Shown piece after piece: positions 17,802 through 29,100 of a stretch of DNA of 64,000 bases. Below the pieces are notes generated by a model. That model was not told the origin of the DNA. It worked only from the letters and a program-made list of their open reading frames with translations, and made no database searches. The position numbers and the translations under genes were made by a program. Each line of letters starts with the position of its first letter. Positions within the stretch are counted from its first letter, which is position 1. Where the stretch lies: the NCBI GenBank assembly GCA_003116975.1, contig BGKB01000242.1, positions 310,001-374,000 of the forward strand, read 5' to 3'. The DNA comes from Aurantiochytrium sp. KH105. Its lineage: Eukaryota; Sar; Bigyra; Thraustochytrida; Thraustochytriidae.

Positions 17802-19938
17802 TCTGTCCTTTGACTTGAATGACCCGAACAAGGAGAGCTCTTGGTACTAGCCTCTTGTTTTTCTCTGGTCCCGTCTATCTACTCGAGGGGGATTGCGGTT
17901 TGGTTTCGTCCCGGCCCAAAACTCGAAGTTGGCCTTGGCTCCATCCTTTCATCCTTCCATCCATCCTCCAATCCAATCTTGTCTTTTCTTGGTCAGGCAT
18001 GCTCCGCGCGACATTCGTGTCTTCCGCGCCGTGTCTGACTCGACATCTCATTAGATCTAAGCGAGAAGCCGCGCCTAGATGGGAGTGGTGCGGCGCGGCG
18101 CGCCTTCAATGTGGACAACCCTCTAGAAAGGAAAGACAGGAAGAATGAGTAAACCAATGCCTGTAACCCCCTCGTATTAGCAAGACATCCGCGCCAAAGC
18201 GGATGGTCACGGGTGCGCGACTCGATCTCCTCTACATGCGCGTCAAGGCTTTCATCTCAGCTCGTTGTGTGTACTCGGTAGAAATATACTAAAAAATGCC
18301 CCGTTGACTTCCGCAAAGGTCATGGGACACTCAAAGGAGCTTTGCACACTCTAAGCAGCTTGGTATAGCGTAGACTTGATGGCGCGGTCTACAAAGTTCT
18401 CTTTTTTTGTTACGTTAGGCCCTCAGTGGCCCGCTATCCGCGCCCTGCCGCTGCCGCCGGCACGCATGAAGAAGAAACTCTTTTTTCTTTGTCGAGCTTA
18501 CAATTACGACGTACGCTTAGCTTTATGCATTCATTTCCAAATCAGTCGGCCCTCCGCGCGGTCTATCCGTCCATTTCTTCTAAAAGACCGGGCGCGAGGC
18601 AGGCAGGCCAAGGTAGCATCAGAGCAGCCAAAGCCAAAGGCCGGCCTCTCGCCCTCAGGGCTCGCTGGCTCGAGAACAGGGTCAAAAACTGCTTTTTCCG
18701 TAACGTCAAAAGACGTTTCATCAACGACAAAGCCGTTACGAGTCGAACGCGTTGCGCCGCTGCCGCCGCCGCCGCCGCCGCCGCCGCGGCCGCTGGCACC
18801 GACGTCGACGCCCCGGACCGTGACGGTGGCCGTGCCTCGCTGCCTCATGCGTGACTCGTACGACTCGGAAGTTTGGCTCAAGAGACGGCGCAAGGGACTA
18901 GCGCGGCGGGACCTGGGGTCCGGATCCAAGTTAAGTTTGGCACGGGCTCCTCAAAAGAGCCTCTACCGCCGACCAATTTTCGACCCTCCCGGCGGCGCGG
19001 AGTCCACTTCGGTCACCTGGGCAACCGCTGACATTGTATCTATTATAAGCTGCGCGGGGTCCAGCTCGGAGAACTGCGGTCGTGACTGGAATGCATCAAT
19101 TGACGACGATCGACTTTGCTTGCCCAAGGGGAGAGAGAGAAAAGCGAGAGAGAGCACTGCACAAGAGGAAGCTTTAGCAAGAAGAAGAGGAGCAGCGAGT
19201 GGAGCTATACAACTCTCGCCATGGGCCCTAGCCGAACTGACCATGACTGGCGCGGAGTCTGCGCGTCTGAATGGATTGCCGCGCCAGAGAGCGCGCTATT
19301 CCGCGTCGAAAATAGGAAGTGACGTGGGACTAGAAACGTTTTTTTTCACGTCCGCGTCTCACGACAGGCTTTTTAATTAGTCTTACAGTTAGTATAATTG
19401 CTATTATTCCGCGTCTCCGCGCTGCCCAATTAGGCCTTCCATGCCTGGGGCCCCCAGTGCTGATGTCGATGCCTCTGGTCGGCCATTGCGAACGCCATGG
19501 CTCACGAGGGTTCTCCGTTAGCAGAAGACAAGGAAAAATCCCTTCGAGGAAACGCGAGCGAAGCGGCGGGCGCGATGCATGAGCCTAGCTCGGCCAAGGA
19601 TAAGTAGGCGTCGTACGTGGATGCAAGCAACGAAAGAGAAATCTGAAGAAAAAAAATGGCCAGTTTTGCCTTTCGCAAGGCGGACATCTTCGTTCGATCC
19701 CGAAAGAATGATGGGGATCCGTTTTGTCGTTTCCACAAGTGGGGTTCGGAGACATTTGAGGTCTGGCTCTTGGTTGACTGATGCAACGAGCCGAGAATCC
19801 CTCGCAAAGCATGTGCAATGCTAGGCAGTTTAGCGCATGCACCGAGGATGCCCGGTACAGGGTGGAAATGAGCATCAGCAGACTCCAAATCTGAAGGCAC
19901 AGAACCCCAAGAGACGAGCACTCCATCCCTTGCCGAGA
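17802..19938. other. 2.1-kb divergent intergenic region, no supported gene
   Basis: This region lies between two divergent genes for exported proteins. A frame of about 1 kb is open on the plus strand at 18376-19380, but it is Arg/Pro/Ser-rich, lacks any motif and crosses a GCC trinucleotide run (about 18756-18788). A small perfect hairpin (CATCCGC-GCCAAA-GCGGATG, 18185-18204) is present. I looked for tRNA, U6, U2 and SRP RNA signatures here and found none. Confidence 0.4.
18756..18788. repeat. (GCC)n trinucleotide run
   Basis: This is a nearly pure CCG/GCC trinucleotide tract in the spacer; no coding role is supported. Confidence 0.8.
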
Positions 19939-22134
19939 ATGCGTGCCACGAGTCTTTTGCTCGTTGCCATTGTGGCATTTGCGTCGCTCACCGACGGTGC
20001 GCACGCAGAGTCCCCGGTGGTCGCGGTGACTTCCACTCGCGCCTTGAAGAAGCTCGCCGAAGCCAATTCCGGCAATGGAAAGAACAAGACCAAGGACGAA
20101 GACGACGTCGAGGATGATGAGGGTGACGAGGATGACGATGATGACGATGATGACGAGGAAGAGGAAGAGGACAAAAAACAGGGCAACGGAAAGGGGAATT
20201 CCAAAAAGAAGGAAGACGAGGATGACGATGACGATGAGGGCGAAGAAGAAGACGAGGACATTGAAGACGCCCTCGAGCGGCTCACGTGCCAAAAGCTACG
20301 CAAAAAGCACACTGCTGAGCTTGTGGAAGCCATCGAGAGCTTTCAAGATAACTGCCTTAGCGTCTCAGACGGTGAATTGACCGTAGGATTTGCCGCTGAC
20401 GATGACTCTACGATGTGGGAAATTCTCGCGAACCCCGCGCAGTTTCTGTCGGAAGACATGGCCTGCCAGCCCAAGTGCCTCAAAGCCATTCAAGGCGACG
20501 ATGACGACGAAGACGAATCGCTTCTCTCGCAGATGCAATCCATCATGCAGGTATGCGGCGGCCCGGCGAGCAAGAGCCCCGAAGAGTTTCTCGCCCAGAC
20601 CGTATACATGAACATGACGTGGGAAGACATCCAGGGGAACTACGAAGACCTCGAGGACGACATCAAGACTTGCGCGCCCGCCGATCTCGACGAGTCAACG
20701 CGCGAGACGTGCACAGAGCTTGCCGAGGAGCTTTCCACATACCTCGAGAGCGAACGTGGCGTTGAGTGCACTGGCTACCGCGACAATCTCTCTGCTCAAG
20801 GTACCGCGAGAAGATTCTGCACGAAGGTGACGACGAAGACGAGCTGCGAAGATGACTTGAAAAGTTTCGTCAAAGACTTTGTCAAGGCAGGATGCGGAAA
20901 CATGGACCTCGTTGCCGACCTTCGCGGCGTCCTCGCAGGCGCATGCGAGAGGATCGGGACCCAATACTGCTACCCCGTCTTCAACTCGTTTACGGAAACG
21001 AACCTCTTTGAGACGATCGAGGAGAAGATTGAGACCGGGGACGCAGACGGCGCCAACGCACTCGTCGCCGAGGTGTGTGACTCAAAGTGCTTTCGCAAGG
21101 TTGCCAAGGTCCAGGACGTTTGGGACGATGACTCGTGGGGATTCGATCTGCTCTGCAAGACTAGCGATGCCTCTTGCTACACGCGTTTCATCGAGGCCCT
21201 CAAGACCGAAGACGATGAGGAGCGATCGCAGCTTCTCTGCTCGGACAGATGCTTTGCCAAGCTTGCACGGACTGTCGTCGCGAAAGAGGACACTCCCGAT
21301 GATGTGGCCGAGATGCTCAAGGCGACCATGAAGTACCTTTGTATCAAGCCGAGCTCGGAGGACGAGACTGAAGAAGACGAGGAGGGTCAAGGCGCGGAGC
21401 AAAAGTGCCTCAGCAAAGTGACCGAGGCCGAGGAGGAGATCACGACCGCTTGCAGCGCCGCCATCGAAGAAGGCGTCTGCACAGAGGCTTGCAAGGACGT
21501 CATGCCGGGCTGGATCAAGAACAACCGCCATACTTGCTGCATTAGCGCTGCCCTCGAGTATCGCGAGGCGGTGTGGGCCGAGGACGAAGCACTCGAAAAC
21601 TACTACTTTTGGACGAATCTCACGAGTCTGTGCGATTTCGACGTCGACGCCACGTGCCCGCTCGCCAACCCCAAGTACAAGCGCCGGCGCGGTCTTCGAC
21701 TTTGCGGGGTGGCCGCCGATCTCCTGAACACTACGGATGTGCTCGAGGCTCTTACCGAGGACATCCTCGCTGCGTACGGCATTTCGGAGGAGAACTTGGC
21801 CAATCTTGTCGTCAGCGCGATCACAGAAGGCTGCAGCGCTGGGACGGATGACGAGTCGGGCACGCGCCGCGTTCTTCAAGATGGCAACCAGGACGCCGCC
21901 GAGGTGACCTTTGACATTCTCGGTCAGGATGACGAGGACGTCGACGGGATTGTCGGATCGGTCGGCGACTTCACGCTCGAAAACACGAACCGCGCTCTTC
22001 CCGAAGAGATGTCGGGCGTGGAGGCGGAGGAGTTTGACGCTTCGGGATCGTCTTTGACGCCTTCTTCGGCGCCGGCTCTGAGCACCCTGAACATGCTCGC
22101 CGTCGGCGCGGTTGTTCTTCTTCACGCCATCTAA
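19939..22134 (+). CDS. predicted GPI-anchored, acidic Cys-rich surface protein
   Basis: I do not recognise the family. From the ATG at 19939 the 731-residue product has a signal peptide (MRATSLLLVAIVAFASLTDG, residues 1-20). Residues about 45-115 are a Glu/Asp/Lys low-complexity region, and a long cysteine-containing body follows with regularly spaced Cys in acidic helices. The C terminus reads Ser/Pro-rich then hydrophobic (LSTLNMLAVGAVVLLHAI, end). A small-residue patch before a hydrophobic tail at the very end is the layout of a GPI attachment signal, so I infer a cell-surface or wall protein. N-x-S/T sites are present in the body. The frame is open about 100 bp further 5', but the extra residues would bury the signal peptide, so I chose 19939. 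The gene converges on CDC26, with 135 bp between stops. Confidence 0.7.
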   Translation: MRATSLLLVAIVAFASLTDGAHAESPVVAVTSTRALKKLAEANSGNGKNKTKDEDDVEDDEGDEDDDDDDDDEEEEEDKKQGNGKGNSKKKEDEDDDDDEGEEEDEDIEDALERLTCQKLRKKHTAELVEAIESFQDNCLSVSDGELTVGFAADDDSTMWEILANPAQFLSEDMACQPKCLKAIQGDDDDEDESLLSQMQSIMQVCGGPASKSPEEFLAQTVYMNMTWEDIQGNYEDLEDDIKTCAPADLDESTRETCTELAEELSTYLESERGVECTGYRDNLSAQGTARRFCTKVTTKTSCEDDLKSFVKDFVKAGCGNMDLVADLRGVLAGACERIGTQYCYPVFNSFTETNLFETIEEKIETGDADGANALVAEVCDSKCFRKVAKVQDVWDDDSWGFDLLCKTSDASCYTRFIEALKTEDDEERSQLLCSDRCFAKLARTVVAKEDTPDDVAEMLKATMKYLCIKPSSEDETEEDEEGQGAEQKCLSKVTEAEEEITTACSAAIEEGVCTEACKDVMPGWIKNNRHTCCISAALEYREAVWAEDEALENYYFWTNLTSLCDFDVDATCPLANPKYKRRRGLRLCGVAADLLNTTDVLEALTEDILAAYGISEENLANLVVSAITEGCSAGTDDESGTRRVLQDGNQDAAEVTFDILGQDDEDVDGIVGSVGDFTLENTNRALPEEMSGVEAEEFDASGSSLTPSSAPALSTLNMLAVGAVVLLHAI

Positions 22135-22269
22135 GCTGCAAGGTGCTCGACTTAAGAGAGGAGCGCAAGACTACAGACGATTCAAATGCCTCATACAATC
22201 GAAACATGCCATGAAAATACATACACTGTGAGATGCCCTCAGCGGAAACTAAAGCAATATTATTGAAGC

Positions 22270-22646
22270 TCATTGATGGCCTCCTCCTCCTCCTCCTCGG
22301 ATTCGTTGTTCCGTGGACAGACCAGATCGCAACGTCTTGCGTCCTGTGCGGGGCGCCGCGGACGCAGAGGCAGACGCAGACGCGGCTTGGTCCTGCTGGT
22401 TGGCTTGGTCGCCGCTCCCGGTGTCCCTTTCGAGTCTGGCAAGGGCAGCGGCTTCTTCTTCCCTGATTTCCATGCGGACGGTTTCGAACTCGGCAATGTC
22501 TTCCTGCGCTCGCGTCGAGGCGTTTCCCCTTCGCGTCAGCTCGCCGCGCGCCCGTCGCGTCGCCGTTCACTTCCCCGGGCTCGGCCCTCTGCCGCCTGCT
22601 GGCTTACCTGCTTGAGCTCAATGCGCGTCGGTTTGCGTCGCAGCAT
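22270..22646 (-). CDS. CDC26: anaphase-promoting complex subunit CDC26 (APC12), two exons
   Basis: This small gene is interrupted by an intron near its start. Exon 1 is 22646-22608 and encodes MLRRKPTRIELKQ, nearly identical to the N terminus of animal CDC26. A GTAAGC donor follows at 22607; the intron is 22607-22504 (104 nt) and ends in GCGCAG. Exon 2 is 22503-22270 and begins EDIAEFETVRMEIREE, matching the conserved 'DDIEEFENIRKDLE' region of CDC26. The frame is kept across the junction and the protein is 90 residues, the usual size. In the APC/C, the CDC26 N terminus threads through the TPR superhelix of CDC16/APC6 and stabilises it. The C-terminal half is low complexity (Gln, Ala/Ser repeats, Gly run), as in other CDC26 proteins. 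Exon structure is read directly; function is from the family. Confidence 0.92.
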
Positions 22647-24156
22647 CTTTCTCCTCCTCTCCTCCCCTTGGCCTTCCCGCGGCTCTGCGCGCGGCGCGAC
22701 GCCGGCGGCCTCCCGCGCTGGCGCTGCCCTCCCGCGCTAGGTCGCTCGCTCTGCCGCTCTGCGCAGACACGCGGGCGGGCTCTGCTAATCGGTAAGGGCT
22801 CTGTTGACCGGCGGTTGCTCGTTCATTCATTCTCGCTCTCCATCGCGCTCTCGATCGCTCCCTCTTGTGGAGATGATGATGATGATGATGAAATGGCGAT
22901 GCATTTGCCGAAAGCAGGCAAGCCCTGGCGCGCGAGCCCGAACCCAGCGCACCGGGACCCGGGTCCGCATGATGATCGCGTCGTAGCCAGACCCCGTGCG
23001 CGTCGCCGCGACGGATCGTGTGCTCAGCAGTGCATGCTGTGCTGACGGAGAGATTTTATGTTGCTTCTCGTTCTAGGCCCTACTCCAGTATTGCTACTAC
23101 AATCGAAAAGTTCGCTGGCCTACTGCCCGCGGCGTTGCTTGCAGTAGGGGCGACATGCCCTCGCGACCTGGCTGCTGTGCTCTAGGTACTTTCTGCAATG
23201 CTCGCGCCACCAGTACAATCATCGCCTGCGCAGATGTCTTGCCCGCCGCATGCGTCACATCTGCATCCCCTTCCATTCCTTTGCGCACACGCGCTCCAAG
23301 CCGAGCCGAGCCGACCCGAGCCGAGCGCCATCTTCTTCTCTTTTCCTGCACTTCCGCGCTCCTGCCGGCGTCTTCCATATCCCCGCGGCCTGCCCGGTCG
23401 CCATCACCTGCGCCTGCGCGCGACATACGCGCATACGCCCCGCCGCGTCGAGTCGAGTCGAGTGAGCCCGTCGTCGATCGCCATGCTTGTGCGCTTTCTT
23501 GCACCTGCGCTCACTGTCAGCTGCGAGCCTGCGCTGCTAGGCCGCCGATGCCGCCTCGGCTCGCGCCGGACCGCGCTCTGCGCTTCTCTGCGCTTCTCTG
23601 CGCGGGCGGGGGTCGTCGCGGGCTCGTGCTCGCGCGCAGGGCGGGCAAGGCGAGGCAAACCAGCGCAGCGCCAGCGCAGCGCAGCGCAGAGCAGGTCTCG
23701 CTCGACGCGTGCACGCCGCGGCTCCAACCGCGGCTGCGCGGATAGCCCACTTGGCGGGGCGCGAAAGCCGACTTGCGCGGGGGCTATAGGCGATAGGCGC
23801 CGCCCGCCAAGTCGCCTCTCTTTGCTTGCTTGCTTGCTTGCTTGCGTGCTTGCTTGCGTGCACAAGATAGGTTGATCGATAGATACGCGCGCGAGGCGAG
23901 CGGCAGAGCCCGAACTGCAGCGGCGGCGGCGGACCTGCGCGCGCAGCACGCGGCGGCAGACGCGCGGGGCTGCTCCGCGAGGAGGAGCGGCGGCGGGAGG
24001 CGCGCGTCGCGCGGGGAAAGCAGCGCAGAGCCGCGGAGAAAGGCGCAAGGCGCGAGCCCGGCGGGCGCGCAGGCGCCAACGCGCGGCAGCCAGCGGCAAG
24101 CGCGGCGAAGAAGCGGCGAGCCGCGCGAGGGCGGGCGGGCGAGCGAGCGCGGCAGG
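22647..24156. other. divergent intergenic region, GC-rich, with CTTG repeats
   Basis: This is the spacer between CDC26 and the P-loop gene. It has a GAT run near 22872-22892 and a CTTG tetranucleotide tract at about 23821-23862. GC-rich stretches are open in all frames with Arg/Ala/Ser composition only. No gene is supported. Confidence 0.45.
23821..23862. repeat. imperfect (CTTG)n tetranucleotide array
   Basis: About ten units with two CGTG variants. The unit is the complement of the AAGC unit that forms the long array at 58659-58793. Confidence 0.8.
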
Positions 24157-25227
24157 ATGAGGGCCAAGGGACTCATGGTGTGCGCCAGCAGGCAGCACGT
24201 GGGCAAGACGACCTCGTCGCTGGCCATCACCTCGGGCCTGCTCAAGCGGTTTCAGGTACGTTGCTGCAGGAGGAGGAGGAGGGAAAGCACGCACCCCGGG
24301 CGACCGTCGCACAGCTCTCCGGAGGGCGACCGTGGAGGTCGGTGGGTTTCCGCCTGGCGCGGCCAGTCATGATCATCCTCTCGAAATTGGTGCGGCACCC
24401 GTGCATTGCCAGGTCGAGAAGAACTTATGGGCAACTCGAAAAGGGGATCAAACACACGATGAAAAGATGAATGCGCCTGCCCCGGGCCTCGAAAACTACC
24501 CAAAATCGGAAAAAGAGACGACGAGATGTTGCGTTTGAGATGGACAGCTGAAGACTAACACGAGGCGGAGATGCATGTATCGTGCAACATGCAACCAACG
24601 CATCGGGCACCACAGAAAGTGGGCTTCATCAAGCCTGTCGGCCAGCGACATGTCCGCGTGGGCCCGGAGATGCTCCCGAGTGGAGCTACGGAGGGCCTGC
24701 GCGTGGACAAGGATGTAGTGCTCTTCAAGGAGCACTTTAACTTGACCTCCTGCGAGTACAGGGAAATGAGCCCCGTGGTCATTCCCAACGGCTACACGCG
24801 CGACTTCCTGGACGGCAAGATCAAAGAAGATGACCAGATTCACGCCATCAAGGAATCATACGCGAGCATTGAGGCCAAGAACGAATTTGTCGTGGTTGAA
24901 GGCACGGGTCATTGTGGTGTTGGCAGCATCGTCAACATGGATAACGCTCGCGTCGCGTCACTGCTGGGCCTTGATATTATTTTCGTTGTCAACGGTGGTC
25001 TCGGTTCTGCTTTTGATGAACTCGCCGTACGTTTGTATCATATTTTCTTGGTTCATCCAAGCTCTGATCCCTTTATGAGAGAGGAAGAGGAAAACAAAAT
25101 GAAGAGAATTGAGGAGAAAAAGGGAGTCATGGAGATCACTCAACCGATCGATCATTCGTTCCTTCGATCGATCCATGTCTCCTGCGCCATATAGGGTCTG
25201 AGTCAAAAGTGGAGGATCCAAGATAGA

Positions 25228-25261
<34 letters not shown>

Positions 25262-25985
25262 CCAGCTTGGATGGCTGCATTGACGGATAGAAAGTCAAAA
25301 AGATGAGAATAACTGACGCAAGCGAAAACCACCCACACAGCTGAACCGCCTCATGTGCGAGCACCACGGCGTCAAGATCCGCGGCGTCCTGGTTAACAAG
25401 GTCAAGCCAGACAAGCTGGATATGATTACCGAGTACTTCACCAAGGCGCTCAAGAGATGGGACATTCCTCTGGTTGGCGTCGTCCCCGACGCCTCGTACC
25501 TTTCTGCACCCACCATGGTAGACTACGAGCAGCTCTTCTCGACCAAGCTTCTCTGCGGTGAAGGCCAAAAACTCAGTCATTTTAATCAAACGACTCTGGT
25601 GGCCATGGAACTCAGCAGCTTTATCGAACGTCTCCACAATGAAAAACACTCCAAGACGCTCTTTGTTACTCATGCTTCACGCGTGGACATCATTCTTGGC
25701 TTCATCGCACATGGTGCCGTCCACCAGGAGATGTGGGGCGCACCTTGGCGCGCTGGCCTCATTCTAGCAGGTGAGAACCAGAACCAGCTCGACAGCGCTC
25801 TCTTAGCCACCCTCAAGGACCAGAGCTGCCCCATCCTTCATGCGCCCATGTCCACGTACGATGCAATGCTCCAGCTCACCAATTACACAGCCAAGCTTTC
25901 TGCCCTCGACAAGCAGCGGACGACCGCAGCCATCGAACACTACGAGCCTCACATCAACTTTGAGGCCGTTTTGCACGAGGCGTAG
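24157..25985 (+). CDS. BioD-like P-loop/DRTGG-domain protein, three exons
   Basis: Three exons join into a 384-residue protein: 24157-24255, 24616-25026 and 25341-25985. Introns are GT-AG (donors GTACGT at 24256 and 25027; acceptors CACAG at 24615 and 25340) and both are phase 0. The spliced product reads through the junctions as LLKRFQ/KVGFIKPVGQ and AFDELA/LNRLMCEH. It has a P-loop (ASRQHVGKTT, Lys17) followed by a dethiobiotin-synthetase-like fold: GFIKPVGQ, VVEGTGHCGVGS, then RGVLVNKV. After that comes a DRTGG-type C-terminal region like the one between the P-loop and acyltransferase domains of long bacterial phosphotransacetylases. There is no phosphotransacetylase catalytic domain. The role is unknown; nucleotide binding is likely. 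Intron 2 holds a GA microsatellite (25229-25259). Confidence 0.9.
25229..25259. repeat. (GA)n microsatellite inside intron 2 of the P-loop gene
   Basis: This is an uninterrupted GA run of about 30 bp, located between donor 25027 and acceptor 25340. Confidence 0.9.
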
Positions 25986-26179
25986 CAGACTCATCAACCA
26001 ACCAACCAATCAACCAAATCACCAAGGTAGTATGCGCTCGCATCGAAAGTGTTAGATGAATTCGTATTACCTCTACTCTTTGTCTCTCGCTCTTGTCGAG
26101 TTTCATCACAGCATGACTTGGCGGAAGTAGCCCTCGATCTAGTTCGACTACAACCAAGTCAGCACATGGCGCTGAAAAG

Positions 26180-29100
26180 TCAATCCATCGTTCCTTGCTG
26201 ATTGGTGGAGCGCAAAGACCGAAAGAGTTTGTCTGCGGCAGCCTGTATCTCCGGACCTAGCTTGAGCCGTGCCGTGAGCGGCTCACGCATCTTGGAACTC
26301 TTGCTTGCGCGCTTTGCCATGAGGGGAGGAGACTTTTTGCGTGCGCGGGTGGGGCTCGCAGCACGCAAGATTTGCGCGGTCTTCGCATCATCCTTGGAGC
26401 TCTTCTTTGACTTGTCTTTCTTGGTCGCCTCTATGCGTGAACTTTTGCCTCGAGCATCCGTTTCCACACGATCATGTCCCATATTGTCCATAAGCAGATG
26501 CTCATTCGACGCGGCACTCGCACTGTCTTCGAGTAAAAGCATATCCTCCTCACCAATGCGAGGGATGCGTCCACTCAAAGGAGCAATGGCATGCAGAACT
26601 TGCGTTGCACTGGCAACCGTGGCACGTTGCTGTGCAGCCCTGTTCACAGGAATTTGCCAATTTGTGTCTACAAAGCGATCTTGAGCAGAGCCTTGAAAAA
26701 GCGAACCCATTAGCGAACCGTTGCACTTGGCCCAAAGGTGCACAAGACAATCGCTGGAAGATGTAGCAAGAACGTCAAGCTCCTGAATCAAATGGACCGA
26801 ATGTATCGCTCCATCATGCGTGCGCCAATGGAGCTTTGAGCGGGGAAGAACATTTCCCCGTTGGCCAGAATGCGACTTGCGACGTGTGCGAAGTTTCCTG
26901 AGCTTGTCTATCTCTTCTCGCACATTTGCTCGACCCAGCGCTTTGCTTCGCTCCTCCTGAGGCCGTGATGGACAGAAAGGGGAGCTCTGTAAAGAAAGAC
27001 CAGTTCCATCTGAGGCATAACTGCTGTATCTGCTATCGACCCCTCGCTCTAATCCTGAAGTTCCGTCATCCGTCAAGAAAAACGAAGATGGGGGTGCTTG
27101 CTCTCCGTTTGTATCCTCCTGAGATTTGCAATTCTGTCCATTGTTGGCTTGCTCGACATCCTTTGGAATCGTGCTTTCTACGCCGACTTTGTCTGCATCG
27201 CGCACATCGACATGCATTTGCTCCTGGCGCTGCGGGCTCGCAGGAGATCGGGGTGATGCGCATGATTTGCGATCAGCGTTGTACCGACGATTGCGCATGT
27301 CCTCTGCAGCGTCTTCAAGGAGTTCGGTGAGATCCCAATACCGCAGCCACCCGGCTTCGTCGCCGACGATGAGTGTTTTAGATGCTTCGTCCCACTCCAT
27401 ACACGTCACTGCAGGCGCAAATGACTCGGCAGACTCTTCTGGTTCTGCTTCGGGACCTTGCTTCGCGTCCACTGCTGCTGCTGCTGCTGCTGCTGTTGCT
27501 GCTTGTGGACTCCGAAGGCCTGCCGATGCAACGGGCAGGGCATATTCTGAGTTTTGCTCTGTATCATTGAGGAAGGATATCCACGGCAAGGTCTTGTAGA
27601 CAACTGGACTTGTCCTCCAAATAAAAATGGCTCCATTCGCGTCACCCGAGACAAGGAACGGGTGCGGATCAAGGTACTTTAGCGCGCAAACGTCCACATC
27701 GTGGCCCAGACACATGGACTCGGCCGAGCCAGCCTCTCCGTTAAAGAGACAAATGCTTGCATCCTGTGCCGCGCTTGCAAGTTGGCCCGAGCTCTTGGAG
27801 AAGGCCATAGCGGTAAGGTCTCGCTGCATCCCGAAATTCGCAAAGCAGGCCACCTCCCCAAGTTGCTTCTTGCGCATAATTGCATAGTTCTGCTCGACAC
27901 GCGTGCGGTGCGCATCGGCGCCTGGAATAAGTCTCGTCAGAGAAGCCACGGCGGCCGGATGGTTGATTTCCATGAGCACAACCGCAGCCTCCGGGTCCGA
28001 CTCATCCGAAACCTTGATGACGCCATCCCAAGATGAGGATATGATGCGCTGCATCGAGGCGAGAGAGTGCAAGGCCACAATCTCACTCGCGTGAGGGCTT
28101 AGATCCTTCATGCGTGCCCCGTTCGCCAAGTTGAACACCGTCACGCGACCTTCATGGTCGCCCGTAATGAACTTGCGTTTTCGGCCATCGAAGCAGAGGG
28201 CCGTAATCTCAGACCCACTAATATCACGGTAGATGCGGATCAGACGTCCGCTCTCCGCGTCCCACAGCTTGACGCTGCGCCCGGCCGCCGTCGTGAAAGT
28301 CAGCGCAGTTTCGTTAAAGATGACCCCGATCGTAGGAGCCGTGTCGCTGAGCTTTGGGTCAGTCGGACGGTCGTAGTCGAAGAGCCGTATGTCGTGATTG
28401 GCTGCAACGATGCGTCGGTGCTTCGTCGAATACGCAAAGCAGCTAATAGCCGTGTCGACGTCGCTCATGCGGAGTGAATTGTTAAAAAGGAGCGTCGAAG
28501 CCATATTGCGTCGATTTTCAATGTTCTCACGCAGCTGCCCTTGCATGCGCTCAGCCTTGGTCGTTGCTTCTGGGCGAAGTCCGGGCAACCCGCCGTTGCC
28601 GATCGCGCCAATGTGAGAGGCACGCATCGTGGGCGAGGTGGCCGTGCGACGCGCAGGGTTGGCGAAAATGGCAGCGCCCTCGCTGCCGATTGCGCCCTCT
28701 GTCCTGGCATCGCGCATGGCGAACGTTTGCACGCAGGAAAAGTTGCGAATATCCCATATTTTGAAGAACCCCTCATTGTCTGCTGTAATTATCTCGGGTG
28801 TATTCGGAATCGCTTTGACGCCGACGAGAGACGAGTTATGCCCCTTGAGCGGCGTAATGAGGCGCTCGACATACGGATTCCAGACGAGCGCATCGTGGTC
28901 AAAGCCAGCAGAAATGAGAAAGCGGTATTCTGGCGAGTACGCCAAGCTAAAGGCCCCCTTGGCGTGACCTGGAAGACTCTTGCGCAAGGTTTGCGTCGGT
29001 ATATCCCAGAACTTGATCTGCGAGTCGAGCGATGCACTCGCAATAACGCCCATGCTCTCAATGCAATGCAAGTCCATGACAATGTCGTTGTGCCCTTGTA

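Noticed and set aside
18185..18204. Perfect 7-bp hairpin with a 6-nt loop, considered as part of a small RNA gene
   Set aside because: The flanks show no tRNA boxes and no U2, U6 or SRP RNA signature; an isolated short hairpin is expected by chance in this length of DNA.
18376..19380. 334-codon plus-strand frame in the 2.1-kb spacer
   Set aside because: Its composition is Arg/Ser/Pro-rich, it crosses a GCC repeat and it has no motif; the opposite strand is open too.
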